In this document: positions 1 to 6,773 of the stretch, piece by piece | How positions within the stretch are numbered: the first letter of the stretch is position 1 | Layout: every line of letters starts with the position of its first letter | Assembly (NCBI GenBank): GCA_900544285.1 | Contig: UQUT01000026.1 | Location: forward strand, 1-13,707 | Reading direction: 5' to 3' | Length of the DNA: 13,707 nucleotides | DNA from: an uncultured Eubacterium sp. | Lineage (GTDB): Bacteria > Bacillota > Clostridia > Oscillospirales > CAG-272 | Program-made: the position numbers and the translations under genes | The notes under the pieces: model-generated | Database searches by the model: none | What the model was told of the DNA's origin: nothing | What the model saw: only the letters and a program-made list of their open reading frames with translations

Positions 1-8
1 CTTCGGAA

Positions 9-118
9 ATGATTTTATCATGCCCACCGGCAATCAAAAGGCACGAATTTTCATGTCCTTTGATTGCCCCACCTTCCGATACGGAAGGTGAAAAGCCGCA
101 AAATCATCCAATATACTA
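9..118 (-). ncRNA. Structured 5' leader, possible riboswitch or cis-regulatory RNA (unidentified)
   Basis: Read on the minus strand, the transcript from the consensus promoter contains two strong hairpins. The first is CACCTTCCG/CGGAAGGTG (arms 90-82 and 78-70, 3-nt loop). The second is GGCAATCAAAGG/CCTTTTGATTGCC (arms 68-57 and 41-29), whose loop can extend by a further CATG/CGTG helix. The pair is enclosed by ATGATTTT (107-100) with AAAATCAT (16-9), which gives a three-way-junction shape. The distal arm 16-9 can instead pair locally with 21-17 (ATGAT/ATCAT), so two alternative folds compete, as in many riboswitches. I do not recognise the family: the sequence lacks the hallmarks I know for TPP, SAM, cobalamin, glycine, T-box, purine, ykkC or c-di-GMP elements. 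A short reading frame starting with ATG at 21 runs off the edge, but it has no properly spaced ribosome binding site. Confidence 0.5.
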
Positions 119-124
119 TGATAA

Positions 125-153
125 ATTATACATCAAATTTGCGCTTCTGTCAA
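125..153 (-). promoter_or_regulatory. Consensus sigma-A promoter reading off the left edge
   Basis: On the minus strand, TTGACA (153-148) is followed after exactly 17 bp by TATAAT (130-125), a perfect match to the vegetative promoter consensus. Transcription would start near 118 and run leftward through the structured leader at 9-109 into a gene outside the window. It lies downstream of the terminator at 240-272, so it opens a new transcription unit. Confidence 0.8.
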
Positions 154-239
154 TATTTCCCGCCGATTTTGTTTCATTTGAAAGTTTTTTTACGCTCCGA
201 TAGCGGCATTATAGATTGCATTGACGCGTCATGGCAAAG

Positions 240-272
240 AAAGAGCCGACGGAAGCACCCCGTCGGCTCTTT
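240..272 (-). terminator. Intrinsic terminator after the NlpC/P60-like gene, bidirectional in form
   Basis: A perfect 13-bp stem (AAAGAGCCGACGG at 240-252 with its complement at 260-272, 7-nt loop) lies about 97 bp beyond the stop of the leftward gene at 369. The T-rich tail is better on the plus strand (TTTTGTTTTT) than on the minus strand (TTTCTTTG). No rightward gene is visible upstream of it in this window. Confidence 0.75.
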
Positions 273-368
273 TGTTTTTCATAAACCGCACAGCGCGGCG
301 TTTTGGTTTCAGTTTTGGTTTCAGTGAACGAGATTATTCCAGAGCTCGTCGGGGTCAAAGCCGAAGGT

Positions 369-1175
369 CTAGACAAGCTCGACCTCGTCCGAATTTGCAA
401 GGTCATAAGGCAGGGCGATCAGCTTGTTTTTATCGATAAGCTCAAAGCCGCGCATGTGATAAGCATACCAGACAAGGTGCGCGCACTGTGTCTTGCCCAT
501 TTTCGTCTGCCTTTTGTTTATTCCTATAAACGGGGCATATTCTATTCCGGTCAGAGTCGCGCCGTATTCGGCAGCGAGCTTTCTCGTCTCGGCGCTCGCC
601 TTCGGGCGCAGAACCATAAAGTTTATCCGGTTTGTAAAGTCATATATATCGCCGATTTCGCTTCCCTCTTCATAGCCGACAGCCTGCAAAACCTTGTTGT
701 TATCTCCGTCCGTGACAAGTCCCGAATGTCCCATTCTGAAAAATGATACATGGGTCGACGCGGTGATTATAATGTCGCCATCTTCAAGATAGATCGCTTT
801 CGCGCTCTTTGTTATACGCTCGGTACACATCCACGGAGCGAATTTGTCATAACGTATTTCGTAATCCGAAAAATAGCTGTTCTGAATTTCAAGAATTCTC
901 TGCTTGCCGACATAGCCCTTTTCAAGTGCCCTGTCAACACCTATCCGCGTCAGTCCCGTCTGACTGTAAATAAGGTCATAATCTTCATCGGAAAGGGTCT
1001 GCTTATCAAGCAGAGCGGAAATTTCGACCTTTTCGTAATCGGGCTTCCAGACATAGGCGTTCCTTTTCGATATCACATAACCTATCTGCAAAACGGAGCA
1101 GAAAAGCAGAGCAAACGCGAGAACACAGGCAAAAATAATTATCGGACCGCGTGATGCATTTCTTTTCTTCTTCAT
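369..1175 (-). CDS. Membrane-anchored YiiX-like permuted NlpC/P60 protein
   Basis: A 268-aa protein with a basic N-terminus (MKKKRNASRG), one hydrophobic segment at about residues 10-35 and an extracytoplasmic domain. The domain has the order of the circularly permuted papain-like NlpC/P60 group (YiiX/YaeF/DUF830 type): GDIII at 133-137, a His in MGHSG (H150) with the following strand, FMVLRP at about 186-191, and the nucleophile Cys in TQCAHLVWYAY (C231) near the C-terminus. Members of this group are thiol hydrolases acting on amide or lipid bonds; the substrate here is unknown. A wall peptide or surface lipid is my inference from the anchor and the neighbouring envelope genes. The ATG at 1175 is chosen because AGAGGTGG lies 5 nt upstream; an in-frame GTG at 1184 falls inside that ribosome binding site. 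The gene follows galE by 100 bp, probably as a readthrough partner, and ends in TAG. Confidence 0.7.
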   Translation of the reverse strand: MKKKRNASRGPIIIFACVLAFALLFCSVLQIGYVISKRNAYVWKPDYEKVEISALLDKQTLSDEDYDLIYSQTGLTRIGVDRALEKGYVGKQRILEIQNSYFSDYEIRYDKFAPWMCTERITKSAKAIYLEDGDIIITASTHVSFFRMGHSGLVTDGDNNKVLQAVGYEEGSEIGDIYDFTNRINFMVLRPKASAETRKLAAEYGATLTGIEYAPFIGINKRQTKMGKTQCAHLVWYAYHMRGFELIDKNKLIALPYDLANSDEVELV

Positions 1176-1275
1176 TTGCGCCACCTCTGATTCATTGTCG
1201 ATAAGCTCGTGTGCATTGACCGAAAAGCGTTAATCCGGTTTTGACTTCCTGCCGGTTTTCGTTTTTGTTACTTGA

Positions 1276-2292
1276 TTATTTATCGTAGCCGTTGGGGTTT
1301 TTTGTCTGCCAGCGCCATGTATCCTCGCACATGTCGTCAAGGCTCTTTTCCGCCTGCCAGCCGAGAATTTCCTTTGCCTTTGTGGCGTCCGCATAACATT
1401 CGGCAATATCGCCGGGACGTCTGTCCAGCATAACCTTCTTTATCTCTTTTCCGCAAGCCTTTTCAAATGCGGAAATCATTTCGAGAACACTGTAACCGAC
1501 GCTTGTTCCGAGGTTGAACACCTCAACGCCCTTGTGCGCACCGACGTAATCCGCCGCCGCAACGTGACCCTTCGCAAGGTCAACAACGTGAATATAGTCG
1601 CGCACGCCGGTGCCGTCCTTTGTCGGATAGTCCGTTCCGAAAACAGTCATCTGCGAGAGCTTGCCGACAGCCGTCTGCGCGATTCTCGGCATAAGGTTAT
1701 TCGGGATACCGTTCGGATCCTCGCCGATGAGTCCGCTCTCGTGAGCGCCGACGGGGTTGAAATAGCGGAGGAGAACAACGGAAAGCTCCGGATCCGCCTT
1801 TGCCGCCGATTGCAGAATAACCTCAATCATGTATTTCGTCCAACCGTAAGGATTTGTACATCTGCCGACGGGAGCCGTCTCTTTTATCGGCACCTCGTCC
1901 GGATCTCCGTAAACCGTTGCGGAAGACGAGAAAATGATGTTGTGCGCGTCATATTTCTTCATCGTTTCGAGAAGAGTGAGCGTTGAATCGAGGTTGTTTC
2001 TGTAATATCTGATGGGTTGAGCCACGGATTCGCCGACCGCTTTGAGCCCTGCGAAATGGATGACCGTATCGATGTGCTCCTTTTCAAACACCTTTGAAAG
2101 AGCCTCGCCGTCGCAGATGTCGACTTCATACATCGGGAAGCTCTTCCCCGTTATCTGCTTTATTCTGCGCACAGCCTCGGGCTTGCTGTTTGAATAGTTG
2201 TCCGCAATGACGATATCATATCCGGCGGAAAGCAACTCGACCGCTGTATGCGAGCCGATATATCCTGCGCCGCCTGCAAGTAAAATACTCAT
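1276..2292 (-). CDS. galE: UDP-glucose 4-epimerase
   Basis: A 338-aa short-chain dehydrogenase/reductase of the extended type, the same length as the E. coli enzyme. It shows the NAD-binding GGAGYIG (residues 7-13), the D31-N32 pair that contacts the adenosine ribose, and the catalytic triad S124 (SSSATVYG), Y149 and K153 (NPYGWTK) at the classical numbering. It interconverts UDP-glucose and UDP-galactose in the cytoplasm; some relatives also act on UDP-GlcNAc/GalNAc, which cannot be decided here. The ATG at 2292 has AGGAGG 9 nt upstream; a TTG at 2301 is in frame but overlaps the ribosome binding site. It is transcribed from its own perfect promoter embedded in the end of the ECF gene. Together with wecB it supplies sugar nucleotides for surface polymers. 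Confidence 0.96.
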   Translation of the reverse strand: MSILLAGGAGYIGSHTAVELLSAGYDIVIADNYSNSKPEAVRRIKQITGKSFPMYEVDICDGEALSKVFEKEHIDTVIHFAGLKAVGESVAQPIRYYRNNLDSTLTLLETMKKYDAHNIIFSSSATVYGDPDEVPIKETAPVGRCTNPYGWTKYMIEVILQSAAKADPELSVVLLRYFNPVGAHESGLIGEDPNGIPNNLMPRIAQTAVGKLSQMTVFGTDYPTKDGTGVRDYIHVVDLAKGHVAAADYVGAHKGVEVFNLGTSVGYSVLEMISAFEKACGKEIKKVMLDRRPGDIAECYADATKAKEILGWQAEKSLDDMCEDTWRWQTKNPNGYDK

Positions 2293-2336
2293 AATTCTCA
2301 ACCTCCTGTATTTTTCTTTGCTTTTTTTGAGACTAC

Positions 2337-2365
2337 ATTATATACCGATTTCATTTATTTGTCAA
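2337..2365 (-). promoter_or_regulatory. Perfect sigma-A promoter of galE
   Basis: TTGACA (2365-2360) and TATAAT (2342-2337) are separated by exactly 17 bp on the minus strand. The -35 hexamer is made from the last Ile-Asp-Lys codons of the preceding ECF gene, so the promoter overlaps its coding sequence. The predicted start near 2330 gives a leader of about 40 nt before the galE ATG. Confidence 0.85.
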
Positions 2366-2942
2366 TAGCTTGCAGCGGGTTTTCGGTCGCAACGCGTTCG
2401 GGATTGCGTTCCCTGCTTATATTGCCCGTCCGACGCAAAAGTTCAATCACCGCCGGCACAAGTAAAAGTTGAACGATTATTCCGGGAAAAGCACGCGTAA
2501 ACGCTCCCGCCAGAAACATCGGAAACGTGAATTTCGTTTTTGAAATGCCGGCAATAACGTATCTCATCGCTCCCCAAGCCGCCCTGCCGCAGAGCATTGC
2601 CGAAACGAGCGATATATATGTATAAGGTAACTTTTTCGGCAAAGCGTCATATATGACAGCCGACACAAAGCCGTACACTGCAAGTTCAACCGCCATGGAG
2701 ACGGCGTCCGGAAACATCGGCGGCATACCAAGCGTCACGGAGCGCAAAAGCGGCGCAACAAGTCCGACCGCAAGTCCCCACCATCTCCCGCAGACAAAGC
2801 CGCAGATAAAGACGGGCAGATGCATGGGACAAAGCATTCTTCCGATTCCCTGAATCTGTCCCGTCAGAAACGGAAGCACATAACACAGCGCAAGGCAGAC
2901 CGCCGCTATAACCATTCTTTTTATTTTGACTTTCACTTTCAT
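2355..2942 (-). CDS. ECF transporter S component (substrate-binding membrane subunit)
   Basis: A 195-aa very hydrophobic protein with about five to six membrane segments, a basic N-terminus (MKVKVKIKR) and a polar C-terminal tail. The block GRMLCPMHLPVFICGFVCGR, followed by a Gly-rich helix and LLRSVTLGMPPMFP, is typical of the vitamin-binding S subunits of energy-coupling factor transporters (ECF-trnsprt superfamily). The S component binds a vitamin or related small molecule and works with a shared EcfA/A'/T module, not present here, so this looks like a group II system. The substrate cannot be named from sequence, and no riboswitch precedes it. AGGAG lies 5 nt before the ATG. It follows wecB by 48 bp with no terminator, so it is probably cotranscribed with it; its final codons contain the galE -35 box. 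Confidence 0.8.
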   Translation of the reverse strand: MKVKVKIKRMVIAAVCLALCYVLPFLTGQIQGIGRMLCPMHLPVFICGFVCGRWWGLAVGLVAPLLRSVTLGMPPMFPDAVSMAVELAVYGFVSAVIYDALPKKLPYTYISLVSAMLCGRAAWGAMRYVIAGISKTKFTFPMFLAGAFTRAFPGIIVQLLLVPAVIELLRRTGNISRERNPERVATENPLQAIDK

Positions 2943-2990
2943 TTATACTCCTGTATAATACATAAAATATCCCCTGTGGCAGCTGGATTT

Positions 2991-4088
2991 TTAGGCTTCC
3001 GAGAGAAGAGCATCCGCAATTCTTCGGGAAGCCTTTCCGTCGCCGTACGGGTTTTCAGCCGATGACATTTTTGCGTATTCGGTTTCGTTGCAAAGAAGAT
3101 TTTTGCAGTCGAGATAAACTTTCTCTTCATCCGTTCCCGCAATGCGCAGAGTACCCGCTTCGACCCCCTCCGGTCTCTCCGTGACGTCGCGCAGAACAAG
3201 CACCGGCTTTCCGAGCGAAGGCGCCTCCTCCTGAATTCCGCCGCTGTCCGTCATGATAAAAAAGCTCTTTGCCATCAGGTTGTGAAAGGCTATGACGTCA
3301 AGAGGTTCCGTCAGCATTATTCTTTCGCGACCCGAAAGTATTTCCTCCGCCGCCGCCCTGACGACGGGATTCGGATGCACGGGATAAACTATCATAACGT
3401 CGTCAAACTCATCCGCAATTCTTCGCACGGCTCTGAATATCCCCCGAAGAGCCTCGCCGTGGCTTTCCCTGCGATGCGCCGTCAGAAGAATGATACGTTT
3501 GCCTGCCGCCGCTTCCGTTATCGGGGAGGAATATTCCTCTTTGACGGTCAGGCGCAGAGCGTCGATCGCCGTGTTACCCGTCACAAAAATGCTGTTTTCG
3601 TCCGCACCCTCGCGAAGAAGATTTTCAGCGGAGAGCCTCGTCGGGGCAAAGAGATAGCGCGCGGTTATGTCGATTGCGCGACGGTTGAACTCCTCCGGAT
3701 ACGGGGAATAAACGTCGTAAGTGCGCAGTCCGGCTTCAACGTGACCGACGGGAATTTTTTTATAAAAGCACGCAAGCGATGCGGCAAACGCCGTCGTCGT
3801 GTCTCCGTGCACCAGAACAACGTCCGGCTTTTCCCTTTCGAGCACCTCGGAAATTCCGTCCAGAACAGCTTTCGTTATATCCGCAAGGGACTGTCCCTCT
3901 TTCATAATATCAAGATCGCAATCAGCCCTGACGCCGAAAATATCCAGCACAGACCTGAGCATTTCCCTGTGCTGACCGGTTATACAAACGTATAAATCAA
4001 CGTTTTTTCTCTTTTTAAGCTCAATTATCACAGGGCACATTTTGATAGCCTCCGGTCTTGTGCCGAGCACCGCCATTATCTTTTTCAA
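2991..4088 (-). CDS. wecB: UDP-N-acetylglucosamine 2-epimerase, non-hydrolysing
   Basis: A 365-aa GT-B-fold epimerase that interconverts UDP-GlcNAc and UDP-ManNAc, the ManNAc donor precursor for teichoic acid linkage units and capsules. It shows GTRPEAIK (9-16), TGQHREM (37-43), HGDTTT with D96, GHVEAGLRT with E118, PEEFNRR with E132, TAHRRES with H205, and the UDP-binding block TDSGGIQEEAPSLGKPVLVL. D96, E118, E132 and H205 correspond to the active-site residues of the bacterial family. The preferred start is TTG at 4088, because AAAGGCGG lies 9 nt upstream and the resulting MKKIMAVLGTRPEA matches the usual N-terminus; an ATG at 4076 is in frame but has only a weak site. It could equally be called mnaA. 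It is the first gene of the leftward group and diverges from the deacetylase pair. Confidence 0.95.
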   Translation of the reverse strand: MKKIMAVLGTRPEAIKMCPVIIELKKRKNVDLYVCITGQHREMLRSVLDIFGVRADCDLDIMKEGQSLADITKAVLDGISEVLEREKPDVVLVHGDTTTAFAASLACFYKKIPVGHVEAGLRTYDVYSPYPEEFNRRAIDITARYLFAPTRLSAENLLREGADENSIFVTGNTAIDALRLTVKEEYSSPITEAAAGKRIILLTAHRRESHGEALRGIFRAVRRIADEFDDVMIVYPVHPNPVVRAAAEEILSGRERIMLTEPLDVIAFHNLMAKSFFIMTDSGGIQEEAPSLGKPVLVLRDVTERPEGVEAGTLRIAGTDEEKVYLDCKNLLCNETEYAKMSSAENPYGDGKASRRIADALLSEA

Positions 4089-4118
4089 ATCCGAGAGCCG
4101 CCTTTTTCGTTTTTTACT

Positions 4119-4148
4119 ATTATATCACAAAGCGCCGCCCGGCGTCAA
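4119..4148 (-). promoter_or_regulatory. wecB promoter
   Basis: TTGACG (4148-4143) and TATAAT (4124-4119) with an 18-bp spacer on the minus strand, about 30 bp ahead of the TTG start. It stands back to back with the deacetylase promoter. Confidence 0.7.
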
Positions 4149-4162
4149 AGTTTTTTCGGATA

Positions 4163-4183
4163 TTTTTCAAAACGCTTGAAAAA
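4163..4183. promoter_or_regulatory. Inverted repeat between divergent promoters (candidate operator)
   Basis: TTTTTCAA (4163-4170) and TTGAAAAA (4176-4183) form a perfect 8-bp dyad with a 5-bp centre. The right arm contains the -35 hexamer of the deacetylase promoter, and the dyad lies 14 bp upstream of the wecB -35. The placement suits a regulator controlling one or both directions, but no regulator gene is visible in the window. Confidence 0.4.
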
Positions 4184-4204
4184 GCCCACCGCTTGCTGTA
4201 AAAT
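4176..4204 (+). promoter_or_regulatory. Promoter of the tandem deacetylase genes
   Basis: TTGAAA (4176-4181), a 17-bp spacer and TAAAAT (4199-4204), about 40 bp before the ATG at 4244. Confidence 0.65.
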
Positions 4205-4243
4205 GTATCTGTGAAGTTATGCAAATGAAAGGATGCTTTTTCT

Positions 4244-5065
4244 ATGATAAAATATGACAGATACGTCGGCGGTAAGCGATACGCCGCAACCTTCAGCTAT
4301 GACGACGGCGGCGCCGCAGACAGACGCCTCGTTGAGCTTTTCAATAAGTACAATATGAAATGCACCTTTAACCTCATTTCCTCGTCGCTGATAAAGACAG
4401 ACGGAACGGGAATAAAAACCGCAGAGCTGAAAGACCTTTACGCGGGTCACGAGATCGCCTGCCATTCGTATTCCCATCCGCATCTTGAGAGAATGTCCGT
4501 GCAGGATCAGTATGACGAGCTCATCCGCGACAGGCAGATAATCGAAGGTGCTACGGGCAGAATAATCCGCGGTCTTGCGTACCCTTTTGGCACTTACAGT
4601 CCGGACACGACTTTTGCCGCAATGAAGACCGCTTCGCTTGTCTACGGCAGAACGGCAACATCGACGGGGACCTTTGAGCTCCCCTCCGACTTCAGAATAT
4701 GGAACCCGACGACTCACCATAACGAATGTGAGCCGTTTGTAAAAAAGTTCAAATACAATGTCGAAAAGGCGATATGGCGCGCCGGCGGCGTACTCTACAT
4801 CTGGGGTCACAGCTACGAATTCGATAACAAGGATTACCCCGTTCAATGGGATAAATTCGAGGAAATTCTCGCTTCCCTCGCAGAGGACGCGGACGGCATC
4901 TGGTTTGCAACAAACATCGAAATTTACGATTACGTTATGGCGCTGAAGGCTCTTCGTCGCTCGGCGGACGGAAAAACATTCTATAACCCGACGGACATCG
5001 ACCTTTGGATATCCGTTGACGATCAGCCCCTCGAAATCCCGAAAATATCGACAGTTACTATATGA
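4244..5065 (+). CDS. Polysaccharide deacetylase family protein (NodB homology), first tandem copy
   Basis: A 273-aa cytoplasmic-looking protein with no signal peptide or membrane segment. The NodB catalytic motifs are in order: TFSYDDG (D20-D21, catalytic base and metal Asp), HSYSHPH (H74 and H78, metal ligands), YPFG (113-116) and WGHSYEF (H189, the expected catalytic-acid position). The family removes N- or O-acetyl groups with a divalent metal. This subgroup, with the D(R)(Y/F)xGGK start and a C-terminal TNIEIYDYV block plus a short beta-rich tail, is known to me from Firmicute carbohydrate loci. The substrate is unknown; a small acetylated sugar rather than wall polymer is my inference from the lack of an export signal. 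AAAGGA lies 10 nt before the ATG. Its stop overlaps an upstream in-frame ATG of the next gene. Confidence 0.88.
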   Translation: MIKYDRYVGGKRYAATFSYDDGGAADRRLVELFNKYNMKCTFNLISSSLIKTDGTGIKTAELKDLYAGHEIACHSYSHPHLERMSVQDQYDELIRDRQIIEGATGRIIRGLAYPFGTYSPDTTFAAMKTASLVYGRTATSTGTFELPSDFRIWNPTTHHNECEPFVKKFKYNVEKAIWRAGGVLYIWGHSYEFDNKDYPVQWDKFEEILASLAEDADGIWFATNIEIYDYVMALKALRRSADGKTFYNPTDIDLWISVDDQPLEIPKISTVTI

Positions 5066-5076
5066 TCGGAAGAAAC

Positions 5077-5877
5077 ATGCTTAAAACAGACCGTTTCCCC
5101 GGCGGGAAGCACTTTGCCGTCACATTCAGCTATGACGACGGCGACAAAGCCGACAGACGCCTTGTTGAAATTTTCAATAATTACGGTATGAAGGCGACCT
5201 TCAACCTCATTCCTTCAAGATTTGACGGCGAGACAGTCGTCTCCTCAGGCGAGGTCAGCTCGCTCTATGCGGGACACGAAATCGCCTGCCACACATACTC
5301 CCATCCTCATCTCGAACGCCTGCCGCTCACAGGACAGGTTCGGGAAATTTCGCTATGTCGCGCCGCGCTTGAGCAGCTTTCGGGCGGGATTGTCCGCGGA
5401 ATGGCAACTCCTTACGGCGGGAAAAACAGCGATACCGTCGCCGCGATGAATGCCCTCGGCATAGCTTATTGCCGGAACGCAGGCGTCTCCGGCGGACTTT
5501 CCGTCCCCGCGGATTTTCTCGATTGGACGCCGTCGTGTCACCATACGGGCGCGCCGGCCGTTATAGAAAAGTTCAGAAGCGAATGGATACATCAGCCTTG
5601 GCAATACGGCGGTTTGCTCTTTATCTGGGGTCACAGCTTTGAGTTTGACCGGGCGAACAACTGGGAGCTTGCAGAGCAAATCTGCTCGTCGCTTGCGGGT
5701 ATTGACGACGTCTGGTTTGCGACGAATATCGAAATTTATGATTACGTTGCGGCGCAGCGTGCGCTCTTAATGTCAGCCGACGGAAGCATTGTTTATAACC
5801 CTTCCATAGCGGACGTCTGGGCAAGCTGCGGCGGCGAAACCGTCTGCATAAAAGGCGGAGAAACGATAAAGCTGTAA
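5077..5877 (+). CDS. Polysaccharide deacetylase family protein (NodB homology), second tandem copy
   Basis: A 266-aa paralogue of the preceding protein, collinear over its whole length: TFSYDDG (D20-D21), HTYSHPH (H72, H76), a third motif changed to TPYGG (111-115) and WGHSFEF (H186). Both end in a TNIEIYDYV block and a short tail. Most catalytic residues are kept, but the Tyr of motif 3 (YPFG in copy one) is Thr here and the following residues differ, suggesting altered specificity. The start at 5077 aligns MLKTDRF with MIKYDRY of copy one and has a weak GGA 6 nt upstream. An in-frame ATG at 5062 overlaps the previous stop as ATGA with no ribosome binding site, so translational coupling from there is an alternative. 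There is no export signal. The two genes form an operon ending at the terminator at 5879. Confidence 0.87.
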   Translation: MLKTDRFPGGKHFAVTFSYDDGDKADRRLVEIFNNYGMKATFNLIPSRFDGETVVSSGEVSSLYAGHEIACHTYSHPHLERLPLTGQVREISLCRAALEQLSGGIVRGMATPYGGKNSDTVAAMNALGIAYCRNAGVSGGLSVPADFLDWTPSCHHTGAPAVIEKFRSEWIHQPWQYGGLLFIWGHSFEFDRANNWELAEQICSSLAGIDDVWFATNIEIYDYVAAQRALLMSADGSIVYNPSIADVWASCGGETVCIKGGETIKL

Positions 5878-5878
5878 A

Positions 5879-5916
5879 CCGAAAAAGCCTTATATCATCA
5901 AGGCTTTCGGAATTTT
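5879..5916 (+). terminator. Intrinsic terminator after the deacetylase pair
   Basis: CCGAAAAAGCCTT (5879-5891) pairs with AAGGCTTTCGG (5900-5910) with a 2-nt bulge and 8-nt loop, then AATTTTATACTTTT. It begins one base after the stop codon. The T tract is interrupted, so efficiency may be moderate. Confidence 0.65.
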
Positions 5917-5928
5917 ATACTTTTGTAT
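5915..5928. promoter_or_regulatory. TTATACTTTTGTAT motif upstream of ylmH
   Basis: A 14-bp sequence with the dyad ATAC-N4-GTAT, 20 bp before the ylmH start. The identical 14-mer recurs at 6735-6748 upstream of rlmA. It may be an operator or hold a TATACT -10 box; no convincing -35 box is seen. Confidence 0.3.
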
Positions 5929-5948
5929 TACTTTCGGAGGTGAAAGCG

Positions 5949-6725
5949 TTGAACGAAAAAGATCTGCTCGTTTCCCGCCTTGCGGACAAGCTCCGCCTTT
6001 GTCGGGAAAGGGACTGCATAGAGTCAACTTCTTTTCTTGACGCCGCCTCCCTTTCGGAAGCAAAACGCTTCTGCACAGCCGAAAAAGCCCGCGCAATCTT
6101 CTTCGGCGGATATGAAAATGCAGAGAGGGTTATCTGCGCTTTCGTCCCCGATTTTTATCCAGACGAAATGTTCCCTTCGTTCTTTTATGAGCAGTCGGAC
6201 GAATCGCCGGTAAAGGCGTTGCGCTGTACTTGGGCACACGGCTCGCCCGCCCTTTCACACAGGGACATCCTCGGCTCTGCGCTCGCTCTCGGAATAGAGC
6301 GGGAGACCGTCGGCGACATCCTCGTTTCGGAAAATTCCGCGGATATTTTTGTCCTGTCGCATATGGCAAGGCTCTTTCTCTCCGATTACAAAAAAGCCGG
6401 CAGAGTGCCGCTTTCGCTGAAAGAAATTCCGCTTTCGGAGGTCATAATTCCGGAGCAGAACATCGAACGCAGGCGGGATACAGTTGCCTCTATGCGCCTT
6501 GACGGCGTTCTCTCCGCAATATTTTCTCTCTCTCGTTCAAAGGCGGAGGAGGCTGTCGCGCTCGGACTCGTTTTTGTAAACGATATAAAAATATCAAAGC
6601 CGGACGCGCCCGTAAAGGACGGAGACAAGGTCGTTCTGCGCGGAATGGGAAAGGCGAAAATCATCTCCTCGGACGGCATCTCCAAAAAAGGCAGAACCGT
6701 CATAATATTCGACAGATACAGGTAA
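5949..6725 (+). CDS. ylmH: YlmH-type RNA-binding protein with C-terminal S4 domain
   Basis: A 258-aa cytoplasmic protein matching the YlmH/RqcP2 family in length and architecture: an N-terminal alpha/beta region, a central segment SHRDILGSALALGIERETVGDILV at about 103-126 (typical of the family) and an S4 RNA-binding domain at about 180-255 (MRLDGVLSAIFSLSRSKAEE, then GLVFVND). In Firmicutes YlmH usually lies in the ylm cluster beside divIVA, and related proteins bind stalled 50S subunits in ribosome quality control; here it stands outside that cluster. The start is TTG at 5949, with GGAGGTG 6 nt upstream; the in-frame GTG at 5940 lies inside that ribosome binding site. rlmA follows after 48 bp and may be cotranscribed. 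Confidence 0.88.
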   Translation: MNEKDLLVSRLADKLRLCRERDCIESTSFLDAASLSEAKRFCTAEKARAIFFGGYENAERVICAFVPDFYPDEMFPSFFYEQSDESPVKALRCTWAHGSPALSHRDILGSALALGIERETVGDILVSENSADIFVLSHMARLFLSDYKKAGRVPLSLKEIPLSEVIIPEQNIERRRDTVASMRLDGVLSAIFSLSRSKAEEAVALGLVFVNDIKISKPDAPVKDGDKVVLRGMGKAKIISSDGISKKGRTVIIFDRYR

Positions 6726-6734
6726 ATTCAGATA

Positions 6735-6748
6735 TTATACTTTTGTAT
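6735..6748. promoter_or_regulatory. TTATACTTTTGTAT motif upstream of rlmA
   Basis: Second identical copy of the 14-bp motif at 5915-5928, here 25 bp before the rlmA ATG and in the short gap after ylmH. Confidence 0.3.
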
Positions 6749-6773
6749 ATAACGCTTTGAAAGGAGCGAAAAA

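Noticed and set aside
9..327. Short plus-strand frames at the left edge
   Set aside because: No ribosome binding sites, no conserved features, and they overlap a promoter, hairpins and a terminator.
1176..1275. Terminator between galE and the NlpC/P60-like gene
   Set aside because: CCGG-centred pairings and the direct repeat CCGGTTTT are visible, but there is no clean stem followed by a T tract in the required direction.
1534..1986. 150-codon open frame on the plus strand
   Set aside because: Antisense shadow of galE.
3282..3995. 237-codon open frame on the plus strand
   Set aside because: It is wholly antisense to wecB, which has complete family motifs; the translation is Arg-rich and resembles no protein.
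4217..4846. 209-codon open frame on the minus strand
   Set aside because: Antisense to the first deacetylase gene and without a ribosome binding site or recognisable domain.
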